From assembly GCA_002281005.1 (NCBI GenBank), contig NCFD01000007.1:1-13153 (forward strand): a DNA stretch of 13,153 bases, in the 5' to 3' direction. Numbering within the stretch: position 1 is the first letter of the stretch; each line of letters begins with the position of its first letter. Source of the DNA: Acidocella sp. 35-58-6. GTDB lineage: Bacteria > Pseudomonadota > Alphaproteobacteria > Acetobacterales > Acetobacteraceae. Shown piece by piece: positions 1 to 7,089 of this stretch. The translations under genes were made by a program, and so were the position numbers. Under the pieces are notes generated by a model. The model was not told the DNA's origin. It did not search any database and was given only the letters and a program-made list of their open reading frames with translations.

Positions 1-22
1 AATCTAAACCCGACTTTTCGAG

Positions 23-51
23 GGTGGCCCTTACAGGCCGCCTTTTTTATT
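23..51 (+). terminator. Intrinsic terminator upstream of rimP (possible leader attenuator)
   Basis: The sequence shows GGTGGCC (23-29), a six-base loop (30-35) and GGCCGCC (36-42), a 7-bp stem with one G.U pair, followed directly by six T's (43-48) and ATT. This is a textbook rho-independent terminator on the plus strand. It lies only 15-24 bases before the likely rimP GTG start, so it either ends the upstream transcript or sits in the rimP-nusA-infB leader. In E. coli the homologous operon has leader terminators and NusA regulates its own operon; such a role here is inference. A GTG at 24 lies inside the hairpin and is not a credible start. Confidence 0.85.
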
Positions 52-65
52 GGAATTTTGCCATC

Positions 66-596
66 GTGACCGAGAACCGCCCAACCCATACCGGCCTTGA
101 AGGCCGCATTGCCGAGATCATCGCGCCGCGCCTGGAGGCGATGGGCTATGAGCTGGTGCGGGTGCAGGTGATGGGCAAGGAAACCCCCACCGTGCAGATT
201 ATGGCGGACCGGGCCGATGACGCGCCCTTTACGCTCGATGACTGCACCGAGGTGAGCCATCTGCTCTCGGCGGTGCTGGATGTCGAAGACCCGATCACCT
301 CGGCCTGGACGCTGGAAGTGAGTTCGGCGGGGATTGACCGGCCATTAACACGGGTGAAGGACTGGAACCGCTATGCCGGCTATGAGGCCAAGGCGGAATT
401 GAACGTGCCAGGCCCCGGTGGCCGCAAACGCTTCACCGGCGTGATCATTGCGGCGGATTCCGAAGTGGCGAAACTGAAGATCGAAACCGGCGAGATGATC
501 GAACTGAAGCTCGCCGATATGCGTAAAGCCAAACTGGTGCTGACGGATGCGTTGATCGCGTTCTCAACAGCCCAGACTCCCATTGTAACGAATTAA
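66..596 (+). CDS. rimP: Ribosome maturation factor RimP
   Basis: RimP binds the free 30S subunit and helps its late assembly in the cytoplasm. The 176-residue product has the family layout: an N-terminal alpha/beta domain (about residues 8-88) with the GYELVRVQV strand and the SSAGIDRPL motif closing it, then a small SH3-like C-terminal domain (about 95-165) with the RKRFTG and [14 protein letters not shown] strands. Length fits the family (about 150-200). I chose the GTG at 66 (protein beginning VTENRP) because the only earlier in-frame start, a GTG at 24, lies in the terminator hairpin and would add 14 non-conserved residues. The Shine-Dalgarno is weak (GGA at 52-54). It is the first gene of the operon, with nusA 15 bases downstream. 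The function is secure; the exact start is less so. Confidence 0.93.
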   Translation: MTENRPTHTGLEGRIAEIIAPRLEAMGYELVRVQVMGKETPTVQIMADRADDAPFTLDDCTEVSHLLSAVLDVEDPITSAWTLEVSSAGIDRPLTRVKDWNRYAGYEAKAELNVPGPGGRKRFTGVIIAADSEVAKLKIETGEMIELKLADMRKAKLVLTDALIAFSTAQTPIVTN

Positions 597-611
597 AGAG
601 CGAGACAAATC

Positions 612-2141
612 ATGGACACCTCCGTATCCCGCCCGGAACTTCTGCTGGTTGCTGATGCTGTGGCACGCGAGAAACAGATCGAGCGTGACGATGTGCTGGA
701 AGCGATGGAGCAGGCGATTCAAAAAGCCGGCCGCGCCAAGTATGGCCATGAGAAGGACATCCGCGCCACCATCGACCGTAAAACCGGCGACGTGCGGCTG
801 TCGCGCTGGACCGAGATTGTGGAGGTGGTGGAAAATGAGGAAACCCAAATTCCTTATGCCATCTCACAGAAATTTGCGCCGGAAAAAGCGCTGGGTGAGT
901 TTATCGTTGACCCACTGCCGCCGATCGATTTTGGCCGTATCGCCGCCCAGACCGCCAAGCAGGTGATCGTGCAGCGGGTGCGGGAATATGAGCGCACCAA
1001 GCAATATAACGAATTCAAAGACCGCGTCGGTGAGATTATCAACGGTGTGGTGAAGCGCACCGAGTATGGCAACCTGATGGTGGATCTGGGCCGTGCTGAA
1101 GCGTTACTGCGCCGCGATGAGACCATTCCGCGTGAGAATTTGCGCAACGGCGATCGCGTGCGGGCGTTTATTTACGATGTGCGCGAAGAACAGCGCGGCC
1201 CGCAGATTTTCCTCTCGCGCACGCATCCTGGCTTCCTTGCCAAGTTATTCGCGCAGGAAGTGCCGGAAATTTATGACGGCATCATCGAAATTAAAGCGGT
1301 GTCGCGTGACCCTGGTTCGCGCGCCAAAATGGCGGTGATTTCGCGTGACCAATCGATCGACCCGGTGGGCGCCTGCGTGGGTATGCGCGGCTCGCGTGTG
1401 CAGGCGGTGGTGGCGGAATTGCAGGGTGAAAAAATCGACATCATTCCGTGGTCGCCCAATGTGGCGACCTTTGTGGTGAACGCGCTGGCACCTGCGGAAG
1501 TTTCCAAAGTGGTGATGGACGAGGAAGCCGGGCGTGTTGAAGTGGTGGTGCCTGATAGCCAACTCTCATTGGCGATTGGCCGCCGTGGGCAGAATGTGCG
1601 TCTGGCCTCGCAACTGACGCGCTGGGATATTGATATTCTCACTGAAGCTGAAGAGAGCGAGCGTCGGCAGGAGGAATTCCGCCGCAAGACCGGGCTGTTT
1701 GTGGAAGCTTTGGATGTGGATGATGTGATCGCCGGCCTGTTGGTGGCGGAAGGTTTTGAAACGATTGAGGATTTGGCTATGACACCGCTTGACGAATTGG
1801 CTTCCATTGAAGGCTTTGATGAAAATGTCGCCGCTGAATTACAGCGCCGTGCAGAAGCCTCATTGGCGCGTGAAGCCACGGAACTGGAAGAAAAACGCAT
1901 CGCCCTTGGGGTGTCGGATGAAGTGGCCGCGATCGAGGCGCTGAGTGCCAAGGATTTGATCGCGCTGGGCGAGAAGGGCGTGAAGTCGCTCGATGATCTG
2001 GCTGACCTTGCGGGCGATGAGCTGGTGGAGATCGTTGGTGCGGACGCGTTGAGCGAGGAGGCTGCCAACGAGATCATCATGGCGGCCCGCGCCCATTGGT
2101 TCGCTGACGAAGCCAAAGGGGAAGACGGCAACGCAGCCTGA
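612..2141 (+). CDS. nusA: Transcription termination/antitermination factor NusA
   Basis: NusA binds RNA polymerase and nascent RNA, and modulates pausing, intrinsic termination and antitermination. The 509-residue product has all expected parts: the polymerase-binding N-terminal domain (about 1-130), the S1 domain (about 136-202, [15 protein letters not shown]), KH1 with the [13 protein letters not shown] loop near residue 252, KH2 with the IGRRGQN loop near residues 322-328, and two C-terminal helix-hairpin-helix acidic repeats (about 365-430 and 440-500, e.g. [15 protein letters not shown]). The length is close to E. coli NusA (495). The ATG at 612 follows a purine-rich AAAGAGCGAG at 595-604. 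It sits between rimP and ylxR, the usual order. A long minus-strand open frame over its 3' half is a codon-bias shadow. Confidence 0.97.
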   Translation: MDTSVSRPELLLVADAVAREKQIERDDVLEAMEQAIQKAGRAKYGHEKDIRATIDRKTGDVRLSRWTEIVEVVENEETQIPYAISQKFAPEKALGEFIVDPLPPIDFGRIAAQTAKQVIVQRVREYERTKQYNEFKDRVGEIINGVVKRTEYGNLMVDLGRAEALLRRDETIPRENLRNGDRVRAFIYDVREEQRGPQIFLSRTHPGFLAKLFAQEVPEIYDGIIEIKAVSRDPGSRAKMAVISRDQSIDPVGACVGMRGSRVQAVVAELQGEKIDIIPWSPNVATFVVNALAPAEVSKVVMDEEAGRVEVVVPDSQLSLAIGRRGQNVRLASQLTRWDIDILTEAEESERRQEEFRRKTGLFVEALDVDDVIAGLLVAEGFETIEDLAMTPLDELASIEGFDENVAAELQRRAEASLAREATELEEKRIALGVSDEVAAIEALSAKDLIALGEKGVKSLDDLADLAGDELVEIVGADALSEEAANEIIMAARAHWFADEAKGEDGNAA

Positions 2142-2205
2142 ACCGGACGAATTTGAAATTGATCTAGACGCAGAGCCCGAAACTGGGCCACTGCGCCGCT
2201 GTCTG

Positions 2206-2823
2206 GTGAGCCGCGACTCTGTGCCGCGGGATGAGGCGTTGCGGTTTGTGGTAGGGCCAGGGCAGAAAATTCTGTTCGACGTCGCTGCAACCCTGCCTGG
2301 GCGTGGACTATGGTTGAGTGCGAGGGCCGATGTGATACCATTGGCAATCAAGCGTGGGGTATTTTCCCGGGCGGCCAAGCAGCATGTTGATGTCCCGGCT
2401 GATCTGGCTGGGGTGGTTGAGGCGTTGCTGGTGCGGCGGATTACTGAGCTACTGGGTCTGGCAAGGCGCGGCGGCGGGGCCATTTCAGGGTTCGAGAAAG
2501 CCCGTGAGTGGTTGGTTGAAGGCAAGGCTGGTCTGGTGGTTCAGGCGAGCGATGGCAGTATTGAGGAGCGGGCGCGGTTTATCGGCGGTCGTGATGTGCC
2601 TGTTGTTACGCCGTTGGATGCACAACGGCTGGGTAAGGTTTTTGGGCGCGAACATGCGGTGCATGTGGTTGTAGCGGCCGGAAGACTGGCGAAGATGATT
2701 GAAGTGGATGCAAACCGGCTCGCAGGTGTTGCGGGGCGGCAGACAAGCGGGCACATAGCCCCCTCAATCGATGCGGCTGTGACGGGTGAGAGCCCTGGCA
2801 CGGGTGGATTGAGCGAGACATAA
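2206..2823 (+). CDS. ylxR: YlxR-type RNA-binding protein fused to an L7Ae/L30e-like domain (start uncertain, probably further upstream)
   Basis: The N-terminal part is the YlxR (DUF448) nucleic-acid-binding fold: RFVVGP, then [11 protein letters not shown] about 25 residues later, then a Lys/Arg segment with FSRAAK. The C-terminal part (from about [17 protein letters not shown]) is an L7Ae/L30e-like RNA-binding domain; YlxR and YlxQ are separate proteins in Bacillus and fused in many alphaproteobacteria. Coordinates given start at the first canonical codon, GTG 2206, giving 205 residues. However, the conserved motif PLRRCLVSR begins upstream in the same frame (2188 onward), and acidic protein-like sequence continues back into the nusA end. 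The frame is open from 2053 but has no ATG, GTG or TTG before 2206. CTG 2104 (protein starting LTKPKGK, 239 residues, overlapping nusA by 38 bases) is the best-looking true start. The domain call is firm and the start is unresolved. It lies between nusA and infB, as expected. Confidence 0.85.
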   Translation: MSRDSVPRDEALRFVVGPGQKILFDVAATLPGRGLWLSARADVIPLAIKRGVFSRAAKQHVDVPADLAGVVEALLVRRITELLGLARRGGGAISGFEKAREWLVEGKAGLVVQASDGSIEERARFIGGRDVPVVTPLDAQRLGKVFGREHAVHVVVAAGRLAKMIEVDANRLAGVAGRQTSGHIAPSIDAAVTGESPGTGGLSET

Positions 2824-2844
2824 GTGGCAACGCAATTTGCCGCT
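2823..2844 (+). other. Hairpin in the ylxR-infB gap
   Basis: AGTGGCAA (2823-2830) pairs with TTGCCGCT (2837-2844), an 8-bp stem with one G.U pair and a six-base loop. It starts on the last base of the ylxR stop codon and ends 25 bases before the infB ATG. There is no T-run after it (ATATTAGAG follows), so it is not an intrinsic terminator. It could be an mRNA processing or stability element that sets IF2 levels apart from the genes upstream; that is inference. Confidence 0.45.
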
Positions 2845-2869
2845 ATATTAGAGATGGACCGAATTAGGC

Positions 2870-5584
2870 ATGAGTGACGGCAACGACACGACTGAAACCA
2901 AAGGCAGGCTTTCGCTGCGCCCGGCGACCCGCACCGATGCGGGGCATACTGTGGATGCAGGCTCGGTCCGGCAGAGCTTCTCGCATGGCCGCTCGAAGGT
3001 TGTTCAGGTTGAGGTGCGCAAAAAACGCGGGTTAGCGCCGGGGGCCTCGCCCGCCACGCCAGCGCCTGCCACGCCGCCGGTTACGTTGTCATTATCACCG
3101 GCGGTGAAGTCGCCGGTTGCGAAGGCGGAGACAGCACCGGCAGTCACCCCGGCGGCGGCCCCGGCACCGGTACGTCCGGTAGCCCCCCGGCCTTCCGGCA
3201 CGGCAGCGCCACGGGCGCTCACCGCCGCCGAGACCGCCACCCGCCAGCGGGTTTTGGCCGAGCAACAGCGGATTGCCGCGTTGCGTGAGGCCGAACGCCG
3301 CGAGCAGGAAAAAATCTCGATTCTCTCCGCGGCTGAGGAAGCCCGCCGCCGTGAGGAAGATGATAAACGCGAAGCCGAAATTGCCGCCAAAAAGGCTGCT
3401 GAAGAGGCGCTGCGTCCGAAGCCGGTGGAGCCGGTTAAGGTTGAGCCGGCGAAAGCCGATGCCGCCCCGGCCGCCACCCCTGCCACTACAGCGCCGGTGG
3501 CGCGAGCACCTGCCCCACGCCCGGCTCCGGGTGCCAGTGTGGCCGAAACGCTGCGCCTGAAGCCCGGCCAGCCGGTTGCCGATGACGATGAAGACGCCCC
3601 GCGCGGCGTGCGCCGCCCCAGCATGGCGGGAGCACCCAAGCGCGGTGCGCCCGTGGTGGCCCCGAAGAAAATTGGCGATGACCGCCGCCGCGCCGGTAAA
3701 ATTGACGTGCAGGCCGCGTTGGAAGGCGAAGATGAGAAAGTCCGCAGCCTGGCCTCGGTGCGCCGCCAGCGTGAACGTGAACGCCGCCAGGCGGAATTGG
3801 AGCTACTGCGCTCGGATGGCGTGAAGGTGGTTCGTGAGGTGGTGCTGCCCGAGACCATTACCGTGCAGGAGCTGGCCAACCGCATGGCCGCGCGCGGCAA
3901 TGAGGTGGTGAAGGCGCTGATGAAAATGGGCGTGATGGCCACCATCACCCAGGCGATCGATGCCGATACCGCTGAGCTTGTGGTGAGCGAGTTTGGCCAT
4001 AAATCCCGCCGGGTGGCGGATAACGACGTCGAAATTGGCCTTGAAGGCGAAGAAGATGTCGATACTGATCTGCAAACCCGTCCGCCGGTTGTCACCATCA
4101 TGGGCCATGTTGACCATGGCAAAACCAGCCTGCTGGATGCGTTGCGCCGCACCGACGTGGCAGCGGGTGAGGCCGGTGGCATCACCCAGCATATCGGCGC
4201 GTATCAGGTAAAACTGCATTCCGGTGCCCAGATTACGTTCATTGATACCCCGGGCCATGAGGCGTTTACCGCCATGCGGGCGCGTGGTGCGGGTGTGACC
4301 GATATCGTGGTGCTGGTGGTGGCCGCCGATGACGGCGTGATGCCGCAGACCATCGAGGCCATCAAACACGCCAAGGCGGCACATGTGCCGATGATCGTGG
4401 CGGTCAATAAAATTGACCGGCATGGCGCGGATGCCAACCGGGTGCGGCAGGAACTGCTGCAATATGAGGTTGTGGTTGAGGAAATGGGTGGCGAGACCCA
4501 AGATGTTGAGGTTTCGGCACTTAAGCATACCGGTCTCGATAAGCTTGAAGAAGCGATTTTGCTGCAGGCTGAAATTCTGGATTTACGCGCCAACCCTGAT
4601 CGCTCAGCCGAAGGCACCGTGATCGAAAGCCGGTTGGACAAAGGCCGTGGCCCGGTGGCCACTGTGCTGGTGCAAAAAGGCACACTGCATCCGGGTGATA
4701 TCGTGGTGGCCGGGGCCGAGTGGGGCCGCGTGCGTGCCATGCAGGATGACAAAGGCAAGGCCGTGCCAACGGCGGGTCCGTCCACGCCGGTTGAAATTCT
4801 CGGGCTTTCCGCAGCACCGGTTGCGGGCGAGCCGTTTGTGGTGGTGGAAAATGATTCGCGTGCCCGCGAGATCGTGGAGTTCCGCCAACGCAAGTTGCGC
4901 GAGCGTTCATCCGCAGCACTGACCGCTGGCCGTGGCACCATGGAAGAAATGCTGGCCCGGATCCAGGCCGGTGTGCAGAAGGAAGTCGCGGTGGTCATCA
5001 AGGCCGACGTGCAAGGCTCAGTGGAAGCCATACAGGTTGTGCTTGGCAAGCTTGGCAACGAAGAAGTGCGCGTGCGGGTTCTGCATGGCGCGGTCGGCCA
5101 GATTACCGAGAGCGATGTGCAGTTGGCCAAGGCCTCTGATGCAATCGTGATCGCGTTCAACGTGCGGGCCAATGCGCAGGCGCGGGATCTCGCGCATCGT
5201 GACGGCGTGGATATTCGCTACTACTCGATTATTTACGAAGTTGCTGATGACATCGAGAAGCTTGTGAAGGGCAAACTTGCCCCTGTGCATCGCGAGAAGT
5301 TCCTTGGTTATGCCGAAATCCGCCAGGTGTTCAACATTACCAAAACCGGCAAGGTGGCGGGTTGTTATGTCACCGAAGGTTTGGTCAAGCGCGGCTCCGG
5401 CGTGCGGTTGTTGCGTGATAACGTGGTCATTCATCAGGGTGAGCTTTCACAACTCAAGCGCTTCAAGGACGATGTGAAGGAAGTGGCCCGCGGCTACGAG
5501 TGTGGCTTGTCCTTCGCTGGGTTCCAGGACTTGCAGGTGGGTGACGTGGTTGAGTGCTATGAAACCGAAATCGTTGCGGCCTGA
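2870..5584 (+). CDS. infB: Translation initiation factor IF-2
   Basis: IF2 is the GTPase that places fMet-tRNA on the 30S P site and promotes 50S joining. The 904-residue product opens with the IF2-associated motif [13 protein letters not shown] (about 15-55). Next comes a long Ala/Pro-rich and then charged Arg/Glu linker (about 60-320), then the IF2_N domain (about 325-376, [11 protein letters not shown]). The G domain has G1 GHVDHGKT at 412-419, G3 DTPGH at 459-463, G4 NKID at 513-516 and G5 SALK at 549-552. Domains II, III and C2 (fMet binding) follow to the end, including the [18 protein letters not shown] segment typical of domain III. All GTP-binding motifs are intact. The start ATG at 2870 has only a weak Shine-Dalgarno. 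Shadow open frames on the minus strand come from the GC-rich coding bias. Confidence 0.98.
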   Translation: MSDGNDTTETKGRLSLRPATRTDAGHTVDAGSVRQSFSHGRSKVVQVEVRKKRGLAPGASPATPAPATPPVTLSLSPAVKSPVAKAETAPAVTPAAAPAPVRPVAPRPSGTAAPRALTAAETATRQRVLAEQQRIAALREAERREQEKISILSAAEEARRREEDDKREAEIAAKKAAEEALRPKPVEPVKVEPAKADAAPAATPATTAPVARAPAPRPAPGASVAETLRLKPGQPVADDDEDAPRGVRRPSMAGAPKRGAPVVAPKKIGDDRRRAGKIDVQAALEGEDEKVRSLASVRRQRERERRQAELELLRSDGVKVVREVVLPETITVQELANRMAARGNEVVKALMKMGVMATITQAIDADTAELVVSEFGHKSRRVADNDVEIGLEGEEDVDTDLQTRPPVVTIMGHVDHGKTSLLDALRRTDVAAGEAGGITQHIGAYQVKLHSGAQITFIDTPGHEAFTAMRARGAGVTDIVVLVVAADDGVMPQTIEAIKHAKAAHVPMIVAVNKIDRHGADANRVRQELLQYEVVVEEMGGETQDVEVSALKHTGLDKLEEAILLQAEILDLRANPDRSAEGTVIESRLDKGRGPVATVLVQKGTLHPGDIVVAGAEWGRVRAMQDDKGKAVPTAGPSTPVEILGLSAAPVAGEPFVVVENDSRAREIVEFRQRKLRERSSAALTAGRGTMEEMLARIQAGVQKEVAVVIKADVQGSVEAIQVVLGKLGNEEVRVRVLHGAVGQITESDVQLAKASDAIVIAFNVRANAQARDLAHRDGVDIRYYSIIYEVADDIEKLVKGKLAPVHREKFLGYAEIRQVFNITKTGKVAGCYVTEGLVKRGSGVRLLRDNVVIHQGELSQLKRFKDDVKEVARGYECGLSFAGFQDLQVGDVVECYETEIVAA

Positions 5585-5607
5585 CCATATTTGCGCGATT
5601 GACTCAT

Positions 5608-5642
5608 GTTTCATGAAAAAGTCTGAGGCTTTTTCATGAAAC
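5608..5642 (+). promoter_or_regulatory. Perfect 14-bp inverted repeat holding the rbfA start codon (candidate translational switch)
   Basis: GTTTCATGAAAAAG (5608-5621) is the exact reverse complement of CTTTTTCATGAAAC (5629-5642), separated by TCTGAGG (5622-5628). Inner pairs 5622.5628 (U.G) and 5623-5627 (C-G) could extend it to 16 bp with a UGA triloop. The rbfA ATG (5636-5638) lies in the 3' arm. Its Shine-Dalgarno GAGG (5625-5628, seven bases before the ATG) lies in the loop region. If the RNA folds, the start codon is paired while the ribosome-binding site is at least partly exposed. Only a short weak core precedes the T-run 5630-5634, so a terminator role is less likely. Each arm also contains the self-palindrome TTTCATGAAA, so a DNA operator is an alternative. 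The structure is seen directly; the function is inferred. Confidence 0.7.
5613..5639 (+). other. Possible 8-codon upstream ORF (MKKSEAFS) overlapping the rbfA start
   Basis: An ATG at 5613 opens a frame reading Met-Lys-Lys-Ser-Glu-Ala-Phe-Ser and ends in TGA at 5637-5639. That stop overlaps the rbfA ATG (5636-5638) in the ATGA arrangement usual for coupled genes. No good Shine-Dalgarno precedes 5613, so its translation is doubtful. Reading it would open the hairpin that contains the rbfA start. It may simply be a by-product of the repeated TTTCATGAAA sequence. Confidence 0.25.
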
Positions 5643-6022
5643 GCTCGAACACGAGCGGCCCGTCGCAGCGCCAGCTCCGCGTGGCTGAGGAAATTCGCCA
5701 TGCGCTGGCGGATATTTTTTTGCGCACCGAGTTTCATGACGCCATGTTGGCGAAGGTACACCTGACGATTTCCGAAGTGCGGATGTCGCCGGATTTGAAA
5801 CACGCGATGGTGTTTTGCACTCAGCTTGGCAATAAGGATGTCACGCCGCTGCTGCCATCGCTGAAGCGCGTCTCGCCGTTTTTGCGTAGCCAGATCGCCC
5901 CGCGCCTGGGGTTACGGGTAACGCCGGAGTTGAAGTTTCTGCCCGACGAGGCGCTGGAAGAAGCCACTAAAATTAACAAGTTGCTGCATACACCTGAAGT
6001 TTTGCGGGATTTGGAAAAATAA
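5636..6022 (+). CDS. rbfA: 30S ribosome-binding factor RbfA
   Basis: RbfA is a small KH-fold protein that binds the 30S neck near the 5' end of 16S rRNA and helps late subunit maturation; in E. coli it is needed for growth in the cold. The 128-residue product shows the family signature: RQLRVAEEIRHALADI (about 13-28), the strand ISEVRMSPDLKHAMVF (about 45-60), and the C-terminal LGLRVTPELKFLPDEALEEATKINKLL (split about 91-117). Length is normal. The ATG at 5636 has GAGG seven bases upstream, so the start is firm. It lies 51 bases after infB, and that gap is mostly filled by the perfect inverted repeat described separately. It is the last gene of the ribosome-assembly operon here; truB, which often follows, is absent. 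Confidence 0.96.
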   Translation: MKRSNTSGPSQRQLRVAEEIRHALADIFLRTEFHDAMLAKVHLTISEVRMSPDLKHAMVFCTQLGNKDVTPLLPSLKRVSPFLRSQIAPRLGLRVTPELKFLPDEALEEATKINKLLHTPEVLRDLEK

Positions 6023-6054
6023 GGTTATAGCCGTAATGACGGGTGGCCGACGGC

Positions 6055-7035
6055 GTGACTGAAATTCTTAACCGCACTGATCGGGATATCGCGCACGCTG
6101 CGGCGTTGCTGGCGGCCGGTGGATTGGTCGCCTTCGGCACTGAGACGGTTTACGGCCTGGGCGCTGATGCCACCAATGCCAAAGCCGTGGCGGCAATTTT
6201 TGAGGCTAAAGGCAGGCCGCATTTCAATCCTCTGATCTGCCATTATGAGAATGAGGACGCCGTGTTTGCGCATGTCGAAGCCAGTGCCGTGGCGCGGCGC
6301 CTGGCTGATACATTCTGGCCGGGGCCGCTGACGCTGGTGTTGCCCCGGCGCATTACCTGCCCGGTGGCATTACTGGCCGGAGCCGGGTTGGAAACTTTGG
6401 CGGTGCGGGTGCCGGCGCATCCGGTGGCACAGCGCTTGATCGCCGCTCTGGGCCGCCCCATTGCGGCACCTTCGGCCAATCGCTCCGGCGGTGTCAGCCC
6501 AACCAGTGTTACGCATGTCATGGCGGGGCTGGGTGGGCGGATTGCGGCGGTCATTGAGTCTGGCCCCTGCCGGGTTGGGGTGGAATCAACGGTGCTGGAC
6601 TTGAGCGGCCCAGCCCCATTTTTATTGCGGCCCGGTGGCGTCAGCCTGGAGTCCCTGGAAGCTGCCATTGGCCCGGTTGGGCGCGGTGTCATCCCGGGGC
6701 AGGCCGAACAGGCCCGTACCCTGCGCTCGCCCGGCCTGCTGGTCTCGCATTATGCGCCAACCCTGCCGCTGCGGATGAATGCCACGGCGGTGGCGGATGA
6801 TGAAGCCTTGCTAGCGTTCGGGCCGCCTTTGGCCGAAGCCGGTCTGGTGTTTCAGTTATCGGCGGATGGAAATCTCAATGAGGCGGCGGCGCGGTTGTTC
6901 GAGGGGCTGCACTGGCTGGACGCACAGGCGTCCGCCGATGGTTTGCGGAAAATTGCGGCGATGGCAGTGCCGGCGCACGGCCTGGGCCTCGCGATTAACG
7001 ACCGGCTGAGCCGGGCCGCAGCGCCGCGCGCGTAA
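6055..7035 (+). CDS. tsaC: L-threonylcarbamoyladenylate synthase, Sua5 type
   Basis: This enzyme makes threonylcarbamoyl-AMP from threonine, bicarbonate and ATP, the first step of t6A37 formation in ANN-decoding tRNAs. The product (326 residues from GTG 6055) has a YrdC catalytic domain (about 10-195). Visible motifs are TETVYGLGADA (29-39), KGRPHFNPL (52-60), PGPLTLVL, SANRSGG (140-146) and ESTVLDLSG...LRPGGVS. A C-terminal Sua5 domain (about 205-320) opens with SPGLLVSHYAP at 225, the linker that covers the active site in this long form. The usual PTETVYG reads GTETVYG here. I prefer GTG 6055 (protein VTEILN...), which matches the usual MTE-like beginning; GTG 6043 would add four residues. 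It follows rbfA by 32 bases and precedes lptF by 54, so it may share transcripts with either. Confidence 0.92.
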   Translation: MTEILNRTDRDIAHAAALLAAGGLVAFGTETVYGLGADATNAKAVAAIFEAKGRPHFNPLICHYENEDAVFAHVEASAVARRLADTFWPGPLTLVLPRRITCPVALLAGAGLETLAVRVPAHPVAQRLIAALGRPIAAPSANRSGGVSPTSVTHVMAGLGGRIAAVIESGPCRVGVESTVLDLSGPAPFLLRPGGVSLESLEAAIGPVGRGVIPGQAEQARTLRSPGLLVSHYAPTLPLRMNATAVADDEALLAFGPPLAEAGLVFQLSADGNLNEAAARLFEGLHWLDAQASADGLRKIAAMAVPAHGLGLAINDRLSRAAAPRA

Positions 7036-7089
7036 AGCCTCAGCCCTTGCCTTGCCTTTGCCACACCAGACGGCCAAAACCCTAACTAC

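Noticed and set aside
8..25. ACCC...GGGT pairing as an antiterminator of the rimP leader hairpin
   Set aside because: Only four continuous pairs, with bulges, and competition with a much stronger 7-bp GC stem; the sequence upstream of the window would be needed.
24..65. Extended N-terminus of RimP from GTG 24
   Set aside because: The codon is inside the terminator stem and the extra residues ([14 protein letters not shown]) are encoded by the hairpin and its T-run.
1271..2347. 358-codon minus-strand open frame opposite nusA and ylxR
   Set aside because: It is Ser/Ala/Thr-rich with no recognisable domain, lies opposite conserved NusA codons, and fits the antisense-frame bias of GC-rich coding DNA.
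3004..4185. 393-codon minus-strand open frame opposite the infB linker and G domain
   Set aside because: It mirrors the Ala/Pro-rich IF2 linker, has low-complexity Ser/Ala/Arg composition, and shows no family motif or start signal.
4204..5172. 322-codon minus-strand open frame opposite infB
   Set aside because: It is a Ser/Thr-rich shadow of conserved IF2 codons with no domain.
6030..6054. GCCGT/ACGGC pairing in the rbfA-tsaC gap and the short ATG 6036 frame
   Set aside because: The five-base stem is too weak, and the 8-codon frame has no ribosome-binding site or conservation evidence.
7036..7089. TTGCC repeats in the tsaC-lptF gap as a promoter or terminator
   Set aside because: The three short repeats form no stem and no T-run or -10 element follows, so I cannot support a regulatory call.
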